DNA of 39,665 nt from Mesostigma viride (Eukaryota; Streptophyta; Mesostigmatophyceae; Mesostigmatales; Mesostigmataceae): assembly GCA_009746045.1 (NCBI GenBank), contig RPFO01000924.1, forward strand, positions 112,501-152,165, given 5' to 3'. Position numbers and translations under genes: made by a program. Shown here piece by piece: positions 27,476-39,665 of this stretch (position 1 is its first letter; every line of letters begins with the position of its first letter). Below the pieces are notes generated by a model. It did no database searches and had not been told where the DNA came from. It saw only the letters and a program-made list of their open reading frames with translations.

Positions 27476-29319
27476 CTCTGTGTATTAATGACATATCAGA
27501 CACACCTACATCACATCGCCTTGATGTTTCCGTTGTATGGGTCCGGTCGGGCGTTGGTAGCTGGTCGACAACAATTCTACATTTCCTAAAAAAAAATGCG
27601 ACCGTGCCTACATTCGAAGGCGCGCTGTGGCTGACCTGAACTATCGGTGAACACCTCGGCGTCACTTGACCGGCCTAGGTTGACATTTCGGCAGAGTAAC
27701 GCTGCTTAAAGGATCCTTGCGTAGTTCGCGCGATTTGGCTCTTTATATATGTTTTTGGAGACGACGAGCAAGCATCCGATTGGTCAGCCAATTCCTGTCC
27801 AGTCCTCGGACAGTGTCCAATCCGGTGCTTGGGATCCAGAAAACGTGCTCGAGCCTGGCCACTCTGTCGCGGGCGCCGCGCTAGTGGCGTCGCGCCCAAA
27901 CCTGACCAGGCCATAGGAAAGGGCGGGGGCGAATGCAAGAATTATTGTTATATCCTGACCTGTCCTGGGGAAGGTCCGGGGCGAATGCAAGAATTAATAT
28001 ACCTGCGTATGCAACCAACACGGCCGATCCACATACATAATCCGACTGAGCTGGACGGTACGGACCAAATTTCGGTGCAAATTGAGGCCCAAAAGCTATG
28101 TCGGCATGGTGCGCGCACCCCTTGCGGTAGGGGCCATGGCGACTGCCTTTAGACGAAACGTGACAAATCTGGCACGCGGAAAGCAGAAATGCTCGATTGT
28201 TGGAGAAAATTAGTTACTGATTCTAATTTATGGCGGGATGGTTGCGATCTATAATGTCGCGGGCTTTTTTTCTTTGCCATCGGCAGGGGGGGTCCGGCCT
28301 GAATTTCTGTCGGGATGAATAAAGTATATTGGATGCCTGCCGGGTTGATTGTCGATTGTTGCCAGTTTTGATGGTCGTAAGGAAAGCTAGTTTAATGATG
28401 TTTCTAAAGCCGTAAAAATTCCCGCTGCTATCTTTACCTTTCCCGTCATTTTGCGGTAAGATAACATTAGCCCTGCGCGATGCGTACTGCCCAACCACTC
28501 CATGAAAGGGTGGACTTTCTTGTGCGCCTGGGCACGAATAAATGCCCGTTATGGTACGTTCTTGTGTTAAACGTCTTAAGCTTGCGTTTTCCTGCTTTCT
28601 TACCTCGTTGAGCGTAAGCTTTTTGCCTTCTTTCCGGCCAGATGCAGCCAGAAAGTTGCGGGTCCTGGCGCTGCATCGCTGGATTCCTGGGTGTCTTTTA
28701 GCTAGTTAATCGTCTGTGACGTGGCTGGCTTTCTGCAGCGCGTGGCCCGCAACCTGTCGGGAAGGTGTAATGCTTTTATTTCCATGCTTCTCTGAAATTT
28801 CTTTTGCTTTATAGACAGTTGTGTTCGAGGAAATTCACGCGGTCTTCCTAAGCAGCGGCATCATTTTCCCCAGACACTGACGAGCTGGCACCTGTCTCCT
28901 AAAGAGAGCGGCTCGTGCTTGTTAGAAAGGAGGCAGTGTGCATTTTGCGGGACACAATGCTTTGGTGGCACATGCGTCAGGTAGGCTGTTCCAATGGTCT
29001 CTTCACCTTTCCCACTGAGTAAATGTTAGCATTTGTCATGCTAACCAGAGCAGCTAGCCACAGGTTGGCTGGATAAAAAGTCAGCTTATTTTCTCTTTAT
29101 ATACTGCGTGTGTGGTCCTCCACGTGTCCGGCTTGTTGGGCATTTTGGAAGAGGGTTTATAATGTGTTGTTGGGTGGAACAACTTGGTTGTTGGCACAAA
29201 ATCACACATTATTAGCCTGAGATAGGCATGACATATGCTGCTCAGGCGTGTCGTCCTACCAGCCTTGTTGTTAAGGGTAGACTCACAAGGCTGGCTGTGC
29301 CGATGGAGGGGTGGGGCGT
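27476..29319. other. Unassigned 1.8 kb, no gene supported
   Basis: Open frames here are short and overlap on both strands without a recognisable motif. A small duplication (GGCGAATGCAAGAATTA) occurs at 27928-27944 and 27980-27996. Poly-pyrimidine/AG signals near 28800 do not join to a coding frame I can recognise. Confidence 0.4.
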
Positions 29320-30090
29320 GCTAGCCCCCCCCCACACCCACGCATGCATGCTAGCCCACCCCCACACCCACGCATGCATGCTAGCCCCGGCCCCGGCCCC
29401 CCCACACCCACGCATGCATGCTAGCCCCCCCCACACCCACGCATGCATGCTAGCCCACACTCACACCCACGCATGCATGCTAGCCCACCCCCACACCCAC
29501 GCATGCATGCTAGCCCCCCCACACACCCACGCATGCATGCCAGCCCCCCCACACACCCACGCATGCATGACCGCCCCCCCCACACCCACGCATGCATGCT
29601 AGCCCACCCCCACACCCACGCATGCATGCTAGCCCCCCCACACACCCACGCATGGATGCCAGCCCCCACACACACCCACGCATGCATGACAGCCCCCCCA
29701 CACACCCACGCATGCATGCTAGCCCCCCACACACACCCACGCATGCATGCCAGCCCCCATACACACCCACGCATGCATGCCAGCCCCCCCCACACTTACG
29801 CATGCATGCTAGCCCCCCACACACACCCACGCATGCATGCCAGCCCCCCCCCACACCCACGCATGCATGCCAGCCCCCCCCACACTTACGCATGCATGCT
29901 AGCCCCCCACACACACCCACGCATGCATGCCAGCCCCCCCCACACCCACGCATGCAGGCTAGCCCAACCCCACACCCACGCATGCATGCCAGCCCACCCC
30001 CACACCCACACGTGCATGCCAGCCCACCCCCACACCCACGCATGCATGCCAGCCCACCCCCACACCCACGCGTGCATGCCAGCCCACCCC
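29320..30090. repeat. 30-bp GCATGC minisatellite, ~26 units
   Basis: The unit is CTAGCCCCCCCACACACCCA followed by CGCATGCATG, with length varying by 1-2 in the C-run and occasional variants (CGTGCATGCC, CTTACGCATG, GCATGGATG). GCATGCATGC is self-complementary, and CACACCCACGCATGCATGC is mostly alternating purine/pyrimidine. The near-multiple-of-3 period makes long spurious frames on both strands. Confidence 0.97.
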
Positions 30091-30363
30091 TAGCTTGAGC
30101 GTGCTTGTAAAGTTTTTGCATGGTTTATTAAAATGAGTGGAATATGTATTTATTGCATTAAATGTTAATTTTATTGATCATGAATGAAAATGGTCAACAT
30201 TGCCGAAGTGCCCCTAAATTGCTCAATATTGTGTGCTCAAGAATTCAATGAGGATTGTCATCATGGAAACCCGCACAAATTCACGATTCCGGGCATGCAT
30301 GTGAAAGTATCAAGAACAATTTTCAATTAAGAATGGTATCTCATTGTTCCATGAATCAATATG
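30091..30363. other. Spacer between the two repeat arrays
   Basis: AT-rich single-copy-looking sequence with no gene, leading into the first satellite unit at about 30364. Confidence 0.6.
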
Positions 30364-33300
30364 ACTCCATGTACGTAGACAAGCCATGATGACCCCATGG
30401 GAGCCTGAATCCTCATCATTAAATACATAAATGCCACCCATGTACGTAGACGGGCCATGATGACACCAATGGAGCCTGAATCCTCATCATTAATTACATA
30501 AATGCCAACCATGTACATACACGCAATGATGACACCATGGGAGCCTGAATCCTCATCATTAATTACATAAATGCCAACCATGTACGTAGGCCAGCCATGA
30601 TGACACTGTGGGAGCCTGAATCCTCATCATTAATTTCATACATGCCACAACACGTAGACGGGCCATAATGACACCACGGGAGCCTGAATCCTGATCATTT
30701 TTTTTTCTTTGACATCCATGTACGTAGGCCAGCCATGATGACACCATGGGAGCCTGAATCCTCATCATTTTTTTTCTGAGACATCCATGTACGTAGGCCA
30801 GCCATGATGACACCATGGGAGCCTGAATCCTCATCATTTTTTACTGAGACATCCATGTACGTAGGCCAGCCATGATGACACCATGGGAGCCTGAATCCTC
30901 ATCATTTACATACATGCCATCCATGTACGTAGACAGGCCATGATGACACCATGGGAGCCTGAATCCTCATCATTTTTTTTCTTTGACATCCATGTACATA
31001 CGTAGGCCAGCCATGATGACACCAATGGAGCCTGAATCCTCATCATTAATTACATACATAAATGCCATGATCATCAATGACCCCATGGGAGCCTGAATCC
31101 TCATCATTAAATACATAAATGCCACGGTCCATGTACGTAGACGGGCCATGATGACACCAATGGAGCCTGAATCCTCATCATTAATTACATAAATGCCAAC
31201 CATGTACATACACGGGCAATGATGACACCATGGGAGCCTGAATCCTCATCATTAATTACATAAATGCCAACCATGTACGTAGGCCAGCCATGATGACACT
31301 ATGGGAGCCTGAATCCTCATCATTCATTTCATACATGCCAACAACACGTAGACGGGCCATAATGACACCACGGGAGCCTGAATCCTCATCATTTTTTTTT
31401 CTTTGACATCCATGTACGTAGGCCAGCCATGATGACACCATGGGAGCCTGAATCCTCATCATTTTTTTTCTGAGACATCCATGTACGTAGGCCAGCCATG
31501 ATGACACCATGGGAGCCTGAATCCTCATCATTAAATACATACATGCCATCCATGTACGTAGACAGGCCATGATGACACCATGGGAGCCTGAATCCTCATC
31601 ATTTACTATTCCTTGACATCCATGTACGTAGACGGGCCATGATGACACCATGGGAGCCTGAATCCTCATCATTTTTTTTCTTTGACATCCATGTACATAC
31701 GTAGGCCAGCCATGATGACACCAATGGAGCCTGAATTCTCATCATTAATTACATACATGCCATCCATGTACGTAGACAGGCCATGACATCTGACACCATG
31801 GGAGCCTGAATCCTCATCATTTACTATTCCTTGACATCCATGTACGTAGACGGGCCATGATGACACCATGGGAGCCTGAATCCTCATCATTTTTTTTTCT
31901 TTGACATCCATGTACATACGTAGGCCAGCCATGATGACACCAATGGAGCCTGAATCCTCATCATTAATTACATACATAAATGCCAACCATGTACATACAC
32001 GGGCAATGATGACACCAATGGAGCCTGAATCCTCATCATTAATTACATAAATGCAACCATGTACATACACGGGCAATGATGACACCATGGGAGCCTGAAT
32101 CCTCATCATTTTTTTTTCTTTGACATCCATGTACATACGTAGGCCAGCCATGATGACACCAATGGAGCCTGAATCCTCATCATTAATTACATACATGCCA
32201 TCCATGTACGTAGACAAGCCATGATGACCCCATGGGAGCCTGAATCCTCATCATTAATTACATACATGCCATCCATGTACGTAGACAGGCCATGATGACA
32301 CCATGGGAGCCTGAATCCTCATCATTTACTATTCCTTGACATCCATGTACGTAGGCCAGCCATGGAGACACCATGGGAGCCTGAATCCTCCTCATTAATT
32401 ACATAAATGCCAACCATGTACGTAGACAAGCCATGATGACCCCATGGGAGCCTGAATCCTCATCATTAATTACATAAATGCCATCCATGTACGTAGACGG
32501 GCCATGATGACACCATGGGAGCCTGAATCCTCATCATTTACTATTCCTTGACATCCATGTACGTAGGCCAGCCATGGAGACACCATGGGAGCCTGAATCC
32601 TCCTCATTAATTACATAAATGCCAACCATGTACGTAGACAAGCCATGATGACCCCATGGGAGCCTGAATCCTCATCATTAATTACATAAATGCCATCCAT
32701 GTAAGTAGACGGGCCATGATGACACCATGGGAGCCTGAATCCTCCTCATTAATTACATAAATGCCAACCATGTACGTAGACAAGCCATGATGACACCATG
32801 GGAGCCTGAATCCTCATCATTAATTACATAAATGCCATCCATGTACGTAGACGGGCCATGATGACACCATGGGAGCCTGAATCCTCATCATTAATTACAT
32901 AAATGCCAACCATGTACGTAGGCCAGCCATGGAGACACCATGGGAGCCTGAATCCTCATCATTAATTACATACATGCCAACAATGTAGGTAGACAAGCCA
33001 TGATGACACCATGGGAGCCTGAATCCTCATCATTTATTTTATGAGACATCCATGTACGTAGGCCAGCCATGATGACACCATGGGAGCCTGAATCCTCATC
33101 ATTTCTTTTTCTTTGACATCCATGTACGTAGGCCAGCCATGATGACACCATGGGAGCCTGAATCCTCCTCATTAATTACATACATGCCATCCATGTACGT
33201 ACACGGGCCATGATGACACCATGGGAGCCTGAATCCTCATCATTTACTATTCCTTGACATCCATGTACTACGTAGGCCAGCCATGGAGACACCATGGGAG

Positions 33301-36300
33301 CCTGAATCCTCATCATTAATTACATAAATGCCAACCATGTACGTAGACAAGCCATGATGACACCATGGGAGCCTGAATCCTCCTCATTAATTACATAAAT
33401 GCCAACCATGTACGTAGACAAGCCATGATGACACCATGGGAGCCTGAATCCTCATCATTAATTACATACATGCCATCCATGTACGTAGACAGGCCATGAT
33501 GACACCATGGGAGCCTGAATCCTCATCATTTACTATTCCTTGACATCCATGTACGTAGGCCAGCCATGGAGACACCATGGGAGCCTGAATCCTCCTCATT
33601 AATTACATAAATGCCAACCATGTACGTAGACAAGCCATGATGACCCATGGGAGCCTGAATCCTCATCATTAATTACATAAATGCCATCCATGTACGTAGA
33701 CGGGCCATGATGACACCATGGGAGCCTGAATCCTTATCATTTACTATTCCTTGACATCCATGTACGTAGGCCAGCCATGGAGACACCATGGGAGCCTGAA
33801 TCCTCATCATTAATTACATAATGCCAACCATGTACGTAGACAAGCCATGATGACACCATGGGAGCCTGAATCCTCCTCATTAATTACATAAATGCCAACC
33901 ATGTACGTAGACAAGCCATGATGACACCATGGGAGCCTGAATCCTCATCATTAATTACATACATGCCATCCATGTACGTAGACAGGCCATGATGACACCA
34001 TGGGAGCCTGAATCCTCATCATTTACTATTCCTTGACATCCATGTACGTAGGCCAGCCATGAGACACCATGGGAGCCTGAATCCTCATCATTAATTACAT
34101 AAATGCCAACCATGTACGTAGACAAGCCATGATGACACCATGGGAGCCTGAATCCTCATCATTTACTATTCCTTGACATCCATGTACGTAGGCCAGCCAT
34201 GATGACACCAATGGAGCCTGAATCCTCCTCGTTAATTACATAAATGCCAACCATGTACGTAGACAAGCCATGATGACCCCATGGGAGCCTGAATCCTCAT
34301 CATTTACCATACCTTGACATCCATGTACGTAGACGGGCCATGATGACACCATGGGAGCCTGAATCCTCATCATTTACTATTCTTGACATCCATGTACGTA
34401 GGCCAGCCATGATGACACCAATGGAGCCTGAATCCTCTCATTTTCTTAATGAGAGGATTCAGGTTACATAAATGCCAACCATGTAGGTAGACAGCCATGA
34501 TGACACCATGGGAGCCTGAATCCTCATCATTTACTATTCCTTGACATCCATGTACGTAGGCCAGCCATGGAGACACCATGGGAGCCTGAATCCTCCTCAT
34601 TAATTACATAAATGCCAACCATGTACGTAGACAAGCCATGATGACCCCATGGGAGCCTGAATCCTCATCATTAATTACATAAATGCCATCCATGTAAGTA
34701 GACGGGCCATGATGACACCATGGGAGCCTGAATCCTCCTCATTAATTACATAAATGCCAACCATGTACGTAGACAAGCCATGATGACACCATGGGAGCCT
34801 GAATCCTCATCATTAATTACATAAATGCCATCCATGTACGTAGACGGGCCATGATGACACCATGGGAGCCTGAATCCTCATCATTAATTACATAAATGCC
34901 ATTCATGTACGTAGGCCAGCCATGGAGACACCATGGGAGCCTGAATCCTCATCATTAATTACATACATGCCAACATGTAGGTAGACAAGCCATGATGACA
35001 CCATGGGAGCCTGAATCCTCATCATTTATTTTATGAGACATCCATGTACGTAGGCCAGCCATGATGACACCATGGGAGCCTGAATCCTCATCATTTCTTT
35101 TTCTTTGACATCCATGTACGTAGGCCAGCCATGATGACACCATGGGAGCCTGAATCCTCCTCATTAATTACATACATGCCATCCATGTACGTACACGGGC
35201 CATGATGACACCATGGGAGCCTGAATCCTCCTCATTTACTATTCCTTGACATCCATGTACGTAGACGGGCCATGATGACACCATGGGAGCCTGAATCCTC
35301 ATCATTTTTTTTCTTTGACATCCATGTACATACGTAGGCCAGCCATGATGACACCAATGGAGCCTGAATCCTCATCATTAATTACATACATAAATGCCAT
35401 GATCATCAATGACCCCATGGGAGCCTGAATCCTCATCATTAAATACATAAATGCCACGGTCCATGTACGTAGACGGGCCATGATGACACCAATGGAGCCT
35501 GAATCCTCATCATTAATTACATAAATGCCAACCATGTACATACACGGGCAATGATGACACCATGGGAGCCTGAATCCTCATCATTAATTACATAAATGCC
35601 AACCATGTACGTAGGCCAGCCATGATGACACTATGGGAGCCTGAATCCTCATCATTAATTTCATACATGCCAACAACACGTAGACGGGCCATAATGACAC
35701 CACGGGAGCCTGAATCCTCATCATTTTTTTTCTTTGACATCCATGTACGTAGGCCAGCCATGATGACACCATGGGAGCCTGAATCCTCATCATTTTTTTT
35801 CTGAGACATCCATGTACGTAGGCCAGCCATGATGACACCATGGGAGCCTGAATCCTCATCATTAAATACATACATGCCATCCATGTACGTAGACAGGCCA
35901 TGATGACACCATGGGAGCCTGAATCCTCATCATTTACTATTCCTTGACATCCATGTACGTAGACGGGCCATGATGACACCATGGGAGCCTGAATCCTCCT
36001 CATTAATTACATAAATGCCAACCATGTACGTAGACAAGCCATGATGACACCATGGGAGCCTGAATCCTCATCATTAATTACATAAATGCCATCCATGTAC
36101 GTAGACGGGCCATGATGACACCATGGGAGCCTGAATCCTCATCATTAATTACATAAATGCCATTCATGTACGTAGGCCAGCCATGGAGACACCATGGGAG
36201 CCTGAATCCTCATCATTAATTACATACATGCCAACAATGTAGGTAGACAAGCCATGATGACACCATGGGAGCCTGAATCCTCATCATTTATTTATGAGAC

Positions 36301-39300
36301 ATCCATGTACGTAGCCCAGCCATGATGACACCATGGGAGCCTGAATCCTCATCATTTCTTTTTCTTTGACATCCATGTACGTAGGCCAGCCATGATGACA
36401 CCATGGGAGCCTGAATCCTCCTCATTAATTACATACATGCCATCCATGTACGTACACGGGCCATGATGACACCATGGGAGCCTGAATCCTCCTCATTTAC
36501 TATTCCTTGACATCCATGTACGTAGACGGGCCATGATGACACCATGGGAGCCTGAATCCTCATCATTTTTTTTTCTTTGACATCCATGTACATACGTAGG
36601 CCAGCCATGATGACACCAATGGAGCCTGAATCCTCATCATTAATTACATACATAAATGCCATGATCATCAATGACCCCATGGGAGCCTGAATCCTCATCA
36701 TTAAATACATAAATGCCACGGTCCATGTACGTAGACGGGCCATGATGACACCAATGGAGCCTGAATCCTCATCATTAATTACATAAATGCCAACCATGTA
36801 CATACACGGGCAATGATGACACCATGGGAGCCTGAATCCTCATCATTAATTACATAAATGCCAACCATGTACGTAGGCCAGCCATGATGACACTATGGAG
36901 CCTGAATCCTCATCATTAATTTCATACATGCCAACAACACGTAGACGGGCCATAATGACACCACGGGAGCCTGAATCCTCATCATTTTTTTTTCTTTGAC
37001 ATCCATGTACGTAGGCCAGCCATGATGACACCATGGGAGCCTGAATCCTCATCATTTTTTTTCTGAGACATCCATGTACGTAGGCCAGCCATGATGACAC
37101 CATGGGAGCCTGAATCCTCATCATTAAATACATACATGCCATCCATGTACGTAGACAGGCCATGATGACACCATGGGAGCCTGAATCCTCATCATTTACT
37201 ATTCCTTGACATCCATGTACGTAGACGGGCCATGATGACACCATGGGAGCCTGAATCCTCATCATTTTTTTTTCTTTGACATCCATGTACTACGTAGGCC
37301 AGCCATGATGACACCAATGGAGCCTGAATTCTCATCATTAATTACATACATGCCATCCATGTACGTAGACAGGCCATGACATCTGACACCATGGGAGCCT
37401 GATCCTCATCATTTACTATTCCTTGAATCCATGTACGTAGACGGGCCATGATGACACCATGGGAGCCTGAATCCTCATCATTTTTTTTCTTTGACATCCG
37501 TACATACGTAGGCCAGCCATGATGACACCAATGGAGCCTGAATCCTCATCATTAATTACATACATAAATGCCAACCATGTACATACACGGGCAATGATGA
37601 CACCAATGGAGCCTGAATCCTCATCATTAATTACATAAATGCAACCATGTACATACACGGGCAATGATGACACCATGGGAGCCTGAATCCTCATCATTTT
37701 TTTTTTCTTTGACATCCATGTACATACGTAGGCCAGCCATGATGACACCAATGGAGCCTGAATCCTCATCATTAATTACATACATGCCATCCATGTACGT
37801 AGACAAGCCATGATGACCCCATGGGAGCCTGAATCCTCATCATTAATTACATACATGCCATCCATGTACGTAGACAGGCCATGATGACACCATGGGAGCT
37901 GAATCCTCATCATTTACTATTCCTTGACATCCATGTACGTAGGCCAGCCATGGAGACACCATGGGAGCCTGAATCCTCCTCATTAATTACATAAATGCCA
38001 ACCATGTACGTAGACAAGCCATGATGACCCCATGGGAGCCTGAATCCTCATCATTAATTACATAAATGCCATCCATGTACGTAGACGGGCCATGATGACA
38101 CCATGGGAGCCTGAATCCTCCATTTACTATTCCTTGACATCCATGTACGTAGGCCAGCCATGGAGACACCATGGGAGCCTGAATCCTCCTCATTAATTAC
38201 ATAAATGCCAACCAGTACGTAGACAAGCCATTGACCCATGGGAGCCTGAATCCTCATCATTAATTACATAAATGCCATCCATGTAAGTAGACGGGCCATG
38301 ATGACACCATGGAGCCTGAATCTCCTCATTAATTACATAAATGCCAACCATGTACGTAGACAAGCCATGAGACACCATGGGCCTGAATCCTCATCATTAA
38401 TTACATAAATGCCATCCATGTACGTAGACGGGCCATGATGACACCATGGGAGCCTGAATCCTCATCATTAATTACATAAATGCCATTCATGTACGTAGGC
38501 CAGCCATGGAGACACCATGGGAGCCTGAATCCTCATCATTAATTACATACATGCCAACAATGTAGGTAGACAAGCCATGATGACACCATGGGAGCCTGAA
38601 TCCTCATCATTTATTTTATGAGACATCCATGTACGTAGGCCAGCCATGATGACACCATGGAGCCTGAATCCTCATCATCTTCTTTTTCTTTGACATCATA
38701 TGTACGTAGGCCAGCCATGATGACACCATGGGAGCCCTGAATCCTCCTCATTAATTACATACATGCCATCCATGTACGTACACGGGCCATGATGACACCA
38801 GGGAGCCTGAATCCTCATCATTTACTATTCTTGACATCCATGTACATACGTAGCCAGCCATGGAGACCATGGACTGAATCCTCATCATTAATTAATAAAT
38901 GCCAACCATGTACGTAGACAAGCCATGATGACAACCATGGGAGCCTGAATCCTCCTCATTAATTACATAAATGCCAACCATGTACGTAGACAAGCCATGA
39001 TGACACCATGGGAGCCTGAATCCTCATCATTAATTACATACATGCCATCCATGTACGTAGACAGGCCATGATGACACCATGGGACTGAATCCTCATCATT
39101 TACTATTCCTTGACATCCATGTACGTAGGCCAGCCATGAGACACCATGGAGCCTGAATCCTCCTCATTAATTACATAAATGCAACCATGTACGTAGACAA
39201 GCCATGAGACCCCATGGAGCCTGATCTCATCATTAATTACATAAAGCCATCCATGTACGTAGACGGGCCATGATGACACCATGGGAGCCTGAATCCTTAT

Positions 39301-39665
39301 CATTTACTATTCCTTGACATCCATGTAGTCGTAGGCAGCCAGCGATGGAGACACCATGGGAGCCTGAATCCCATCATTAATTACATAAATGCCAACCATG
39401 TACGAGACAAGCCATGATGACACATGGAGCCTGAATCCTCCTCATTAATTACATAAATGCAACCATGTACGTAGACAAGCCATGATACACCATGGGAGCC
39501 TGAATCCTCATCATTAATTACATACATGCCATCCGACTTACGTAGACAGGCCAGATGACACCATGGGACCTGAATCCTCATCATTTACTATTCTTGACAT
39601 CCATGTACGTAGGCCGCCATGGAGACACCATGGGGAGCCTGAATCCCCTCATTAATTCACATAAA
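30364..39665. repeat. ~67-bp satellite array, about 140 units, running off the window
   Basis: Every unit carries a core GATGACACCATGGGAGCCTG followed by AATCCTCATCATT, a variable AT segment (TTACATAAATGCC, TTTTTTTTCTTTGACATC or TTACTATTCCTTGACATC) and CATGTACGTAGRC. ATGATGA and TCATCAT flank the core as an inverted repeat. Distinct unit variants recur in blocks, giving higher-order structure. Minus-strand frames up to about 180 codons are by-products of the repeat, not genes. Confidence 0.97.
34427..34463. repeat. Unique 16-bp perfect hairpin inside the satellite
   Basis: CCTGAATCCTCTCATT, loop TTCTT, AATGAGAGGATTCAGG. It is the only place where the satellite core turns back on itself; the right arm is an inverted piece of the unit. 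Confidence 0.95.

Noticed and set aside
29228-30121. Frames rich in HASPPTHPRM (+) and GLACMRGC (-)
   Set aside because: Products of a 30-bp minisatellite read in any frame; no flanking gene structure.
30327-39584. Many minus-strand frames with DEDSGSHGVIMA / MRIQAPMVSSW
   Set aside because: Shadows of the satellite unit; frames break with every change in unit length.

Overview
This is nuclear DNA of a eukaryote, most likely a green-lineage organism. My best guess is a streptophyte alga or early-diverging plant; I cannot name a species. The evidence is one long gene with many GT-AG introns, a plant-style RAD4/XPC protein, a transposase gene with introns, and very heavy tandem-repeat content. 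I found no bacterial operon, CRISPR array, rRNA or tRNA.

Region 1 (1-17,787, + strand) is a single gene: the nucleotide-excision-repair damage sensor RAD4/XPC. Its 5' end lies before the window. I reconstruct 14 exons whose phases all match. Together they encode about 1,832 residues inside the window, against roughly 850-950 expected for the family. The order is: N-terminal SLAEIS segment, acidic linker, split transglutaminase-like domain, BHD1, BHD2, a long Arg-Gly-rich insert, BHD3, and a plant-type KRCxCG C-terminus. The extra length is low-complexity Gly/Asp/Thr/Arg-rich insertion. The introns are loaded with minisatellites. In at least four of them (introns 1, 2, 8 and 13) the repeated unit is built from the end of the preceding exon plus its 5' splice site. 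Two other introns end in very long pyrimidine or C-rich microsatellites just before the 3' splice site.

Region 2 (17,788-22,957) is gene-poor. It holds a (TTAA)n microsatellite, a pair of dispersed repeat modules arranged B-A...A-B, a frameshifted coiled-coil ORF on the minus strand, and a well-delimited 1.73 kb terminal-inverted-repeat element (20,318-22,047) with a strong hairpin inside each end.

Region 3 (22,958-27,010, - strand) is a DNA-transposon-like unit. A four-exon gene encodes about 986 residues with an N-terminal helix-turn-helix-like part, a Cys/His cluster, a D-D-D catalytic-type core (D562, D648, D691) and a C-terminal domain. Upstream of its start is an array of ~230-bp repeats carrying GGCCGGC palindromes, and another copy of the motif lies in its last intron. 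Its second intron also carries a tandem duplication of exon end plus donor.

Region 4 (27,011-39,665) has no gene I can support. It contains an AT-rich stretch, about 1.8 kb of unassigned sequence, a 30-bp GCATGC minisatellite (29,320-30,090), and more than 9.3 kb of a ~67-bp satellite (30,364 to the window end) with higher-order structure, including a ~5.59 kb duplication. The last ~2 kb is rich in single-base deletions and looks poorly polished.

The observation I rate highest is the recurrence of tandem repeats that span 5' splice sites in two unrelated genes.
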